From assembly GCF_947623445.1 (NCBI RefSeq), contig NC_135243.1, positions 19,786,479 to 19,850,478 on the forward strand: a stretch of 64,000 nt of DNA, written 5' to 3'. Shown one piece after another: positions 24,325 through 35,700 of the stretch. Origin of the DNA: Clavelina lepadiformis. Its lineage: Eukaryota > Chordata > Ascidiacea > Aplousobranchia > Clavelinidae. Both the position numbers and the translations under genes were made by a program. Below the pieces are notes generated by a model, which saw only the letters and a program-made list of their open reading frames with translations, did not search any database and was not told where the DNA came from. Numbering within the stretch: the first letter of the stretch is position 1; every line of letters begins with the position of its first letter.

Positions 24325-24527
24325 CATTAGGCCATAGAACATGGCCATCTGGTTGCCACCATGCATATAACATACTGGTAAGTTATCGTTTACACCAAGT
24401 GGCAGAAACTAGACAGTTACTGAATTGTGATATTTCAGTTTTGTTAAAAGGAGCCTAGTGAAATTGTCACTTGAAAAATATTAATATTCCCTAATATTAC
24501 TAATATTCTAATATTCCCTAATTAATA

Positions 24528-26977
24528 CAGTACTTCCTCGATTATCCGGTCAAGTTGGGTCAATATTTTCAAAAATCTGACCGGATAAGCAAAAAAAACG
24601 GATAATTGAATTTGTATTTTTACATCATAGAAATAGAAACAGAGAGAACAAATACAGTAATGTACAGAAAAATGTCATAACTCAGCACTTTTATGGTAAA
24701 AAACTGATCGAAATGTAGCAGTTTACAAAAAATTTACGCTTAATTTTCATTTGCAACAGCAAATCTACTAAAAAATGAATCAATCTTGGATTGTTTGCGG
24801 GAAGATTCACGTTTTTCGGCAGCAAACTCACGAAGTTGTACTAACGTGGAAGTGTTTGAAACTGTTGCTTCTGGCTGAAAACGTAGCCACATCAGACACT
24901 GATCAAACATTCGCATTGCTTCTGCATGAGAAACAGGGCATTGTGCTCTTTTTGTTGCGTCTTCTGTAGTTTCATCTGCATCTTCTTCATCACATATATC
25001 CTCTTCTTCTTCTGCTGAAACAAGATCAACTATTCCCTGCTCATCCATATGTTCGTAACCTGGACCGTCAGCTTGAACCATCTGTCAACGTCAGAGGGTT
25101 CTAATTCAATGTTTAGTGCGGCAAATTGTTCCACGAAATCAGCATTTAGTATGCTATCGGAACAAACGGCGATTTCGTCCAGAGAAGATTCGTCGAGTGG
25201 AATAAGTTTTTGCCAAGATTTCCTTAATATCTCTGGACTTATCTGTTCCCAAGCATTTGCTATCTTTTCTACAACTCTCAGCATATCAATTTTCTTCAGA
25301 AAAGTTAACATATCATCCTCTGTCTGAGAAACCAGCTCTTTTAAAACAGACCGCCGATAAATTCTCTTCAGGCACTCCAAAACACCTTGATCCATGGGTT
25401 GTATGAGAGAAGTGACATTGGGCGGTAAAAACTTGGCAACAATCTTACCATCATTGGACACTAGTTCATCCTCGCTTGGGTGAGCTGAACAGTTGTCCAA
25501 TATCAAGAATGCTTTTGGTTCCTGTCCTAATTCAATTAGATTTTTTTTTACATCAGGCACGAAGCAGTTTTGAAACCAATCGTTGAATATAACTGTATTA
25601 ACCCAAGCATTTTTCTGGTGTCGATACACAACGGGCAATGTCGATTTGTCAATTTCACGAAAGCATCGGGGATTTTTTGCTTTGCCGATGAACAATAATG
25701 GCAGTTTAATGGAGCCACTTGCATTAGAACATGCATTTATAGTTATACGCTCTTTAGCTTTTTTGGTGCCAGATGGATCACTGTGGATCGTAGTCAAAGT
25801 TCGTCCAGGAAGCATTTTATAATAGAGACCAGTCTCATCGCAATTAAAAACTTGATCCAAAGAATATCCATCAGCAAGCTCATCGAAAGAACGAACAAAA
25901 TTGTCAGCGGAGATAACATCAGCACTTACTTTCTCTCCCGCAATTGCAAGACTTTTGATCCCAAAACGATTGCAAAAGCGCCATTGGAAACCATAACTTG
26001 CATTAAAAGGCTTAGGGTTTTCTTCATAAAGAAGGTCGTGAAATTCCGTGGCCTTTTCTAAGAGAATTGGCCCAGTCACTGGAATTCCTTTTTCACGCTG
26101 CTGTCTAAACCATAGATAAAGGGCACTGTCCAATTTATGGTACATTCCTCCTTTCATAGTTTTGGTTGCTTTAACTGATTTTGAAATGCCTAGTTCACAT
26201 TTTGCCATCTTGAAATTCTTTAAACTTTCTTCACTCTTGCAAATGTCATTTATAGTTGACTTTCCGATGTTGTATTTGAACATAATTTCTGTTTTAGGAA
26301 TTTTTCTTCGTACCATGTCACACACCATCAGCTTGTCTTCAATAGATAAAACTGTCCTTTTTTGTTTCACAGTAGTACTTCTCGAATATGAAGCCATCTC
26401 GATATTTATTGTTTAGGCTGGTCTAACTTCACACTACTTACGAAGGATAGGCTGCTGGACCCATAGAGACATCTTGTTTATTCAACAATTGTAACCAGTA
26501 GAAATGCAACAATTAATGCATTCTCCAGTCTAGAATTAGTCGGGTAGTTTGTTACGTTACAAAGAAGTTAAACCGAACCTTAACAGAGTTTGGGCACACC
26601 AATTATTGCTTGTGATGACATAATTGAAATGATTGTGTGATAGATTTTTCTTTTAGGTGGTATACAGGTCATTGATCAGTGTTGATCTAGTTTTGAACAA
26701 TGAGCTACAAGTACAGTAAGATTTTTAATGAGAATGGGCCTTAGTATTATAGCAGGACGGAGCTGCTCATAACTTTGCGGTTCATTTTACTACCGGCTCA
26801 CAATGTGTTCACTGCAGTGGCTGCAAGGAGAAAAGAACCAAGTAGAAAATTATTTTCTGATTTTTTCCTACCAGTTCAGTGAACACTGAACAGGTTGTCA
26901 CCTCCCAAAGTCATTGATCACTCGGCCGGATAATCGAATGCCGGTTAAACGAGGGACGGATAATCGAGGAAGTACTG
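24528..26977 (-). mobile_element. pogo/Tigger DNA transposon, nearly complete
   Basis: The 2450-bp element has perfect 21-bp terminal inverted repeats beginning CAGTACTTCCTCGATTATCC and TA target duplications at 24526-24527 and 26978-26979. The transposase is encoded on the minus strand (separate entry). TIR perfection and the single coding lesion suggest recent insertion. A further GATAATCGA-type word near 26930 sits just inside the right end. Confidence 0.96.
24740..26397 (-). CDS. Tigger transposase (CENP-B-type HTH + DDE_1), one frameshift
   Basis: The first frame, 26397-25030, encodes an N-terminal psq/CENP-B HTH (about 12-60), a second CENP-B-type HTH (about 75-145) and the catalytic core. 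The catalytic aspartates are D187 in FNCDETGLYYKMLP, D301 in FLILDNCSAHP and D336 in LIQPMDQGVLECLK, all present. After DVDRWF the expected continuation jumps to another frame (QADGPGYEHMDEQG, frame ending 24740), so a single-base loss near 25078 splits the gene. The tail contains an acidic stretch and KQSKIDSFF, a PCNA-interacting (PIP-box-like) motif known from pogo-family transposases. Combined length of about 550 residues is normal for Tigger. It would cut and paste the element if intact; the frameshift truncates only the C-terminal segment. Confidence 0.93.
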
Positions 26978-26979
26978 TA

Positions 26980-27630
26980 TTATATTAATAATATTCCCAA
27001 GATGTTGGTTCAATTGCTGGCCTTGCAGTAAATGCCACTTGTTTTGTGTTTTCAATACTCATTAGTGCTATACAATTGTAATGCCCTTGGGAAATGCATT
27101 ACCGGCACTAACTTCTGTTCAGTGGTCCTGGTGAACAGTTGTAAATTTGGGCAATATTATAAAACTGTAACAGTTATAAATTTGGGCAATAACAACTGCG
27201 TCCTGAATGATGAGGGATCATCACCGGTTTTGAGTAGTGCCAAGACTTTCCTTAGCTCGAGGGTAAAGGTTATCATACCATACCAGATCTATAATGTTGG
27301 TCATTACATATATGTTGGTCATCATTACTATACTTAACATGTCAATAATATTTGGAAGCGCAGTGTTTTCTTCCATTTATTGTGTATGTATGCGTAAGCT
27401 TTAATGTTTGATATGAAAGTTTACATTACATGTGTTATTTTGTCACAGTTAATATCGTAAGATGTTCCTACATGCCCAAGCTTAATATTGTTCTTGGAAT
27501 CTAAATTTAGTTTGAAACAGGCAACTAGCTCAAATTCTTAATATATACGTTTTGACTTTGTTCTTGCAGAGAGCGTTCCATGTAAGTTAAAAAAGTTTGC
27601 TTTTTTGTGATTAACTCTCTTGCTAGAATC
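26980..27630. other. Upstream region of UQCRFS1
   Basis: Intergenic DNA between the Tigger element and the UQCRFS1 start codon. No ORF with recognisable content. Presumably holds the promoter and 5' UTR of UQCRFS1, but no TATA box or initiator could be chosen with confidence. Confidence 0.4.
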
Positions 27631-30600
27631 ATGACTTCTATTGCTAGAAATGCTTTTAGGCCGGCAATTTCCAGTACAATCCAGGTAAGCTTATAAATTC
27701 TTTATACCCTACGGTACCATCTTTTTCTTTTAATGTCGTATGTAGGTTAATAAGGTAAAGTCACCCAGCTATTATGCAAAAGTGTCTGTTGTAGTTTGCA
27801 AAATATTTCCGAAAATCACTAAAATAGACATGTTAATTTTTGCCAAGCTTGTACGGAGATTGTGTTGCCTGTGCCAACACAATTTTCTGGTCTGGATTCA
27901 ATGGAGGTTACATGACCGAATAAATATGTATGTACATAACTAAGTCCAGTTCTCCCTGTATCATAATGCCGTATTTCAATTTTCTATGTCTGAGTCTACT
28001 ATAGTCTCTCCTTGTTGCATCAAATACACCTACCTCATAGGTATTATAGTTTGTTGCCCAAGACGAAATTTCTCTGGTGCAAAACATGCAATATCCTATG
28101 AAAATATGTAGAGAACTTTTTTCACAAGCTCATGCATTAATTCTTTCTCTTTGTACCTATCTGTAAGTCAGCATAGAACTACCTTCTTCGTAAATTTCTT
28201 TAATCAATTTTTTCTTGTGAGTATCTAAATTTTGCTTAGGGACCAGTAGTTCGAAATCTCTCTACTACAGTACAATAGATTGCTCTTGATAGCTTACTGT
28301 GTTGCCTGCTATTAAGCCATAAGACCTGAAAAGACCTCAGTGATAATGCCACCAACAAATTCTTGCCAAAACACAAAACATTGTCCAAACAAAGTGTTAA
28401 TAGACAAATGGTATCAAAATCTGAAAAAGATCATTGCAATAAATCATTGATTAAATATTTTTCAGCATGTTAACCCTGACGTTGACTTCTTGTGGTTTAT
28501 TGGCTTGTTTCTATTGTTGTCTTACTGGAATTTGAAGTTGTATTGCTCATAATAAACCACTGATTAATGTTCGATACTTATGCATTGTTCCTTGAACATT
28601 TGACTCCCTTTGAAAATGTCAAAGATAGTATGCCACACTTTTCAACCCAATTTGTTTCTGTATAGGCTATACATGGCAAAATGAACTTGCAACTAAAATT
28701 TAACAGTTCCTATCTGAAAAATTGTTCAATGGACAATGTTGCTAAATCTGGTAAAATTAAAGATGTCATAGAATATGACCTCTATGTTAAAAAATCAAGT
28801 GATGAAAAGTGATTTTGAAATTTAGTAAATTCTGGAGTTTGCAATCGATCTCAAACAGCTTTCTTTCGAAAACACATTAAAATACTTCTGAATACTACTG
28901 AAGTGTTAATGCCTGGACTTATAATTGTACTTGTGCATTTCAATCAACTTGCGTATTGTTTGTGATACAATAGGACAAAATTTTTCAACATTTAACGTTT
29001 TTTCAAAATTTGCTAACAAACCATAAAAAACGTAAAAATACACTAACAATGTATACATTTATTATCTGATTAACCGAAGAAGTTTTATCCTGATATCAGA
29101 TAGCTAAAATTGCCTCGGTTAATTGGTTAACTGATATCCGGATAGTCCAACCCTATATACATGGGAATAAAGGTGAAACATCCCACTGCTGTAACGACAA
29201 AATGTGTTGCAGTACGATCTGTAGAACTTGTTTTATTTAGGTTTGAATCAGGAGGATAATATTTTTTTACTTGTTGTTAGTTTAAAAAGGTTAATGAATT
29301 GAGAAAACTTCGTAATTCTTTTTTGTGGCTGGGGTGTTGTTATTACATATTAAAGACTTATGATTTGTAGATAATTGGAAGCAATTCTGGATCAAGGTGT
29401 GCTCCTGCTGTGATGAAAAAACCAGAAATCAAAATGCCTCAGAACACTCTGACACTAACCAAGAAACCAATTACTGGAAATGTTGCAACTACAGTTTCAT
29501 TTACAAGTAATCATCATACACTTGAACTAGATCTAATGCTTGTCATGTTTATTGTTCAGGCCTAGTACTAGATCTTACTTTTCTAGACGTATATCATATC
29601 AGATCATATATCATATATGGAAGTGATGCAAGTTATATGTTGCACAGACCTAATATTAGGCCTAAACTGTTTCTTCATTGGGCTTACGAAAATAAATTAG
29701 TGGTCCAAGTTAGTTCTCATGTTTGCCTAGCCCTTTGTGAAAGAAGTTAAGTGATGCTGCACTAGATTTTTCTTCGATGTCAGGTTACTGAATTGAGTCA
29801 GTAACTAATTAAAGAATTTATATACATGAATGACAGATTGAGTCAGTTCTTGTTAAAATTGCGTTTCAGCTTTGAGGCAATAGAATTTGTTGGTCTACAA
29901 ATGCGTGTGGGACAGCAAACAAAACAAAGCAAATGTTAAGTCCAGATGTATCTGGTTGACAGAAACTTATTTTTACTTTTTGTGTGAATTGGCTTCTGAT
30001 ATCAATTGACTTGATTTAAGCGTTATTTGCCAAATTGATCTAGTCACTTTTTTTCAAAACTCAACTTGACTTGAATTTGATGACTTGTTTACGACCCTGC
30101 TGGATGCATACGAAAAAAAAAAAGAGAAATGATAATAATGTGCATAGGACTTTGTGCAATTTTGATTTTTTTCTACATTTCATGCGTTCATTTCCATTAC
30201 TTTTAGTGTAACGTCCTGTTTTGTGAGGAATTGTATTAGTGTTACAAATGAAATCTGTCTTATTTCAGGACCAATGGGTGTGCGATATGCTCACACCGAC
30301 GTCACAGTCCCAGATTTTAACGATTATCGGGTGGGCAACCTCAGTCCGCAGTCATTGACAAATTTTCGGGAAAGAGAAGATCAAAGAAGAACGGACAATA
30401 AAAGTTTTAACTATGCTGTGACTGGTATGCCATTATCACTTAAAGCTTCTACACTTACAGAGGTGGGCAGTTGGTCCCAGTACTTGTCAAAAAATGTACC
30501 AACTGTATTTGGTATTATTTCATAAAAGTAGATCGGTACCTTTTGTACAGCGGATCCTGCTGCAAGTGCCATTTTTGCCGATATTATGTCCCCGCTAAAG

Positions 30601-31875
30601 GTTACTTCAGGTCAAAAAATATGTAAACTCACTCTTTGTGACTTTATTAGACCTAATTTGTAGATTAAAAAAACAAAAAGTGCTACAATTGGCATTAGCC
30701 TTTAATTAAAATGAAGTTTTAAAAGACATACTTCTCAAAAGCTTAAAGTAATCATTTTAAAAGTACCGAGTACCGAAACTGACTTATATTTCTTGAAAAA
30801 AGTAATTCGGTACAGGGTCGTTCTGAAAGTACTGATGGTACCGGTGTTGAAAAATTACCGCTGTACAGTAATTTAGTACTATAGTACAGCGGTACTTCCC
30901 ATCTCTGAAAGTTTAACATGTTTACATCACATGATATATGATGTTGTAGAATGTATCAAGGTGCTTACTGTCTGTTGTACTTGTACCACGTTTGTTTCCC
31001 AAGATTTTAAATTTCCGATCCGTGATTGCTACATGAAGAATACTGTGGTTTGCATGTGTCTCCCTTACAAATAATAAAGTCATAATTTGTATTCAGCCGG
31101 AGCTGGCATACTGGGTGTGTATGCTGCCAAGTCGGCTGTTACAATGTTTTTGTCGTCCATGAGTGCATCAAAGGATGTTCTTGCTCTGGCTTCCATTGAA
31201 ATCCCACTGTCGGACGTTCCAGAAGGAAAGAGTGTCACTTTTAAATGGAGAGGGAAACCACTCTTTATCAGGTTGCTTAAGTCGTGTTAGCCAGTAGCTG
31301 ATAGTAATTTAGTCAAGGGAAAGCAAAAAATAATAATGTAATGTGATTAATGTTATTGATTGGTTATTTGATGTGTAGTTGTAGCGTTTTATGTAAGTTA
31401 CTGTCTTTCTTATTGCATAGTTGTATAACAATTTCGTTATATCATCGATTCGATATCAGTGCAGAATCAAAATTTTGAATTTGCACATACATTTAGCTTA
31501 GTTGTACACAACATATTTTTGTTAATGCGTGAATAGCCAGTTAAACGTCGAGATTTTATATTCCAAATATCGTGTGGTAGGCATCGGACTGCAGAGGAAA
31601 TCGCAAAAGAAGAGTCGGTGAACTTGAGCGAACTGCGAGATCCACAGCATGACAACCAACGTGTCATTAAACCAGAATTCCTCATTGTTCTTGGTGTGTG
31701 CACGCATCTGGGTTGCGTACCTATCGCGGACGCTGGAGATTTCGGCGGTTATTACTGTCCTTGTCACGGGTCCCATTATGACGCTTCAGGCCGTATCAGA
31801 AAAGGTCCGGCTCCTGCCAACCTTGAGGTCCCTGAGCACTCCTTTCCTTCCGAGGGTATCGTCAAAGTCGGTTAA
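27631..31875 (+). CDS. UQCRFS1: Cytochrome b-c1 complex Rieske iron-sulfur subunit
   Basis: Five exons: 27631-27684, 29371-29506, 30269-30424, 31097-31271, 31581-31875; phases 0, 1, 1, 2, then stop. 271 aa, close to the vertebrate length of about 274. The N-terminus [11 protein letters not shown] is basic and serine/alanine-rich, as expected for mitochondrial import. [16 protein letters not shown] is the conserved start of the mature matrix segment. A single membrane helix (about 113-145) precedes the Rieske fold. The 2Fe-2S ligands are C214 and H216 (CTHLGC) and C233 and H236 (CPCHGSH), with the disulfide pair C219-C235. The protein carries electrons from ubiquinol to cytochrome c1 in complex III of the inner membrane. 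A degenerate hAT-like element lies in intron 3. It is tail-to-tail with ZC3H18. Confidence 0.97.
30458..30907. mobile_element. Degenerate hAT-like non-autonomous element in UQCRFS1 intron 3
   Basis: The left end reads CAGAGGTGGGCAGTTGGTCC; the right end in reverse complement reads CAGAGATGGGAAGTACCGC, an imperfect inverted repeat. The interior is rich in GTACC-type words and has a perfect 11-bp hairpin near the right end (TACCGCTGTAC ... GTACAGCGGTA). No clear 8-bp target duplication, so the insertion is old or its edges are eroded. No coding capacity. Confidence 0.6.
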
Positions 31876-32789
31876 GACAGAATGGCAACAGGCTTATTAT
31901 TTATCATAGTCAATACCTTTAACAGTTTTAATACGTTAGAATTCAGTTCAAGATTTTTTGTTGAACGTTTCGAAATGTACAAACCGGAATAAATTACCAA
32001 TCTTTGCCAACTCGATTGCGTTGCATGAAAATGAAACAGACCAGAAAGACTCGGCGTTAGACAGTTAAGAATAAAGATGAAACTGATTTGGCTGCTTATT
32101 TTAATGGAATTTTCTATTACCTGCAACCATCGTTGAGAACCCTTGAAAAACGTTTTTACGAACTCTGATAAATTTTATTTTCGATACTTTTGTGCTTGGA
32201 ATGAAGCCAACAGCTGAGAAAGGAAGCGAAAAAACAGCTGACAGTTACATGTCAGTGTATTCAGATTTCGAAACATTCACATGATAGCTACAAATACACA
32301 TTTCCCCACAGATCTCCTCCACACACTGAAACGTCAGAGCAGACAGGCGATGTGGCATATTTTTGGTGCGGTTCGGGTAACAAAAAGTACAATTAAAAAC
32401 CTTATGTTAAGAGGATTTTTTATGGATGGTCATATTATTGTTGATAATTTTGTACGGGAGAGTCCGAAAAACTTCGAACAGTTGGCAACCTTGTCTGAAA
32501 CGCGTATTGTTGCCAACAACCCTGAGATCTAACCTTTCACTTAATTTCAACAAATCTGGTTTCAATCAACACGTAAATAAAAGTGCACAATTTTAATTCG
32601 CCACAAACGGAATAAAACGTGTGACCATTTGAAAGATCAACTGATGATAGCCCAAGCTTTAGTAAATATAACTAAAACACATAAAGCGCCATCCAGCTGA
32701 TCTACAAAAATTGGCAGCATATATGACCCCTCACTAATCTACATAGCGCCACAGTTGGTGGAGGAATGTTAAGTTTTGAATTTAACATC
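31876..32789. other. Convergent intergenic region between UQCRFS1 and ZC3H18
   Basis: It holds the 3' UTRs of both genes. AATAAA at 31988-31993 (113 nt after the UQCRFS1 stop) and again at 32070-32075 are candidate plus-strand polyadenylation signals. No AATAAA was seen close behind the ZC3H18 stop on the minus strand. Open frames here (for example 32281-32532) have no recognisable content. Confidence 0.55.
31988..31993 (+). terminator. Candidate polyadenylation signal of UQCRFS1
   Basis: AATAAA, 113 nt downstream of the UQCRFS1 stop codon. A second copy lies at 32070-32075. Which is used cannot be told from sequence. Confidence 0.5.
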
Positions 32790-35700
32790 TCAGGTGAGTT
32801 TTGCCCTTTTTTTCATAATAGCGTTCTCCACAACTTTCAGCTGTTCCAGAAGTTCCACTCTGCGATTGGCAATTGCAGACACTTTCTTTGTCGTTCCGCT
32901 CATCGCCGCTGCTGGCCTTTTCCTGCAAGATTTTAATTGGAATAATACCATCTTGGCAATAATTTCCAACTTTATACACTACCTATTCTTAAGCACATTC
33001 ATTAACCTAAAAGAAGAATAACTTGACAAACTATCAGAGTATTTCCATCAGCTACAGCAGAAACACACAAACCTGTTTTCCTTAGAAGCAGCCGTAGTTG
33101 GCGCAGCCGGTTTAGGAGCAGCCTGAAAATGAAGAAAGTATTAAACCAGACATAACATAACAGATGCATGTTAAAACTCATACGTGATTTGCAGCATTTA
33201 AGGTCGTCGGGCTTAGACCCTACCTTGTTAATGATTGTCATTTTTACGTCCTTTCTTCCTGGTTTAGAAGGAACAGAAACTTTTCCTGCAACCGGTTTCT
33301 TTGCTGCAGCCGGCGCTGCAGGCTTCTTGACTGGTACAGCCTTGCCTTTATTGACATAATACACAAGAAAATGTAAGATAAATCGGGTTAAAATACCATT
33401 TGCGCAAAACTGGGTCTCTGCTTTCCCAATAAAAAAATTGTTACTGTATAATTGACAAAATCTTGAAATTTTTCAAATTAGGTAATGCTCATGGTTTGGT
33501 TTGCTAAGGTAGTCGTTTCATTGTCATTGAGGATTCTATACCAAGAGAAATTGCTGCATGGTACAGTAGCTAGCTGTAAATACTTAGATCTTTGTTGTAT
33601 CTTAGCCAGATTAAAACAAAGAAACGATGTATTTTGCAGTCGTTCAGCATTTCGATAAGTATCAAATACTGTGGAACATTTGGAAAGATTTTAATTCAGA
33701 AAAAGAGGCAAAGAAATTTGTTTGTTAGAAAAGTATTGGCAAACATTTTCCAACCTTTTTTCACTGGCTTCTTCTTCGTATCTTCATCAGAGCTATCGAA
33801 TGATGATCCACTTGATGATGTGTAGCTGTCAGAACCTTAACAACAAATAGCAGCATGCAAAATTTCTTTAGGATTGTAATCGGCGATTCGGTAACGTATA
33901 AAAGCAAACACGAAATTGAGTGAAATGAGTGAGTGAAATTGAGTTAACAAGTTTTCACTTCCATGACTAGAAATCTTTTTTCATTCATACCTGAAGAACT
34001 TCCACTGCTGCTACTACTGCTGCCGCTGTCTGAACCGGAACCTTTGCTTCTCGATCGAGATCTGGACTCGGAGCTACTGGTGTGCGAAAACTCACTGCTA
34101 CTCGACGAATGTGATCTCCTGCATGTGATGAAAAAAGACAATTAACATGCTTTGTAATAAAGTGTTGAAATATCTGCCAAAACGATGTTACTGTACTGTG
34201 CATTATACATACAAATTAGAAGTAGCTTAAAGCTTTCATTTAGGTATTTTCACCATGCTAAAAGCACAAAGCGTCACACTTACCTTTTAGGCTTTGATTT
34301 CTTTGTAGGTGCTTTTGTTGGTTGTCTTCCCCGTTGTTGCTGTGGAGCTTTGACCTGCAATGAGGAAAAAACTGATTTCAATGATTTTTCAAAACCAATC
34401 AATTTTTTAAACAGTATTACTTCCACCAGCGGGAAAACATTAATGCATGGGCATCACATACTTTAGCAGGAGGCTTCAACGCGGGTATTGGGAGTTTAAC
34501 AGCAGGTTTTTGCTGAGGAACTTTGACTGCTTTCAGCTTTGCCGCAGGATCAACTGTCTTCTTAACTACCTGCTTAGGTGCAGTGGCAGGAACTTTCCCA
34601 GATTTGGTAACAGGCTTTGTGGGTTCTAAGAATGAGATTTGGAAAAGCTTAAAGGACATATACCAAGTGTTAAGCGATTGTATATGTGCTGAAAGACAGT
34701 CAAACAATTAGTAGAATGGACACATGTGGTACATCTACAAGAGTTAAATATGTTTCTCAGGTGAAATGCATACCTTTCCCTGTTGCAGTTTTGGTCAGGG
34801 CAGCTTTCTTTTTCAACACCTTCTTGGTGTTCTTTTTTGGCGAAGGGGATCGACTAGACCCAGAACTACTGAATGAGCTGATTGAAAACATTGAGTTTAA
34901 TAAGGTGGCATTGTTTTGGAACAGTTTCAGATGTTAAACTGTGAGGTTTTCACCTGGAATATGAGGACCTTGAAGATGACCTGCTGGATCCAGACGAAGA
35001 TCGAGAGGAATCTGATGACCTGAGTAAGATGATGAAAATGACTTGATGATGACAAGTTGCAATTAAAATATTAGTCTCAGATGAAAATATTCAACTGCAT
35101 TTTTTTGCAATTAAAACAAAATTCCATGTTTATAAACTGATTTTTTTATTAATTAATAATAAGTTATACAATAATATACATTTTTTTAAATATCGAAACA
35201 TACTTTTATTATTAATTACAAAATTAATTACAAATATTAATTATTCAATGAATTATTTTAATGGTCAAAACTCAGATTCTTAATTAGTTACCTGGATGAT
35301 GAGCTTGAACTTGAGCCACTTGAAGAATCCGATCCACTTTTGGTGGATCGCTTCTTTGCACTTTGTCTCCCTCTCGCCCACGGATCACTCCAGTTATCTC
35401 CCCTGAAGGATTTCACTGCAATGCAAGAAAGGATTTATTGCTAAGACGAAGATCTTAATGACCGAGATGGTGGAAGTATTAGTGTTGGAAAAATTTACGG
35501 AAGCAGTAGTTATGATTTTTAACACATCGTGATTGCTGAGGAATGTTTGTGGGTAGGTACTGCATGTTGTAGTTATATTGCAAAATGTTTTGTGTTGTTG
35601 CTGACAATTTATCATCAAGATCACACATCGTCTGCAAGTATGAAAAACTCACTGCTTTTTTGAGGTTTACGTGTCGGATTTGAGCCTTCGTGGCCAACAG

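Noticed and set aside
33963..34145. Plus-strand leucine-rich open frame
   Set aside because: It is the antisense shadow of the serine-rich tract of ZC3H18 exon 20.
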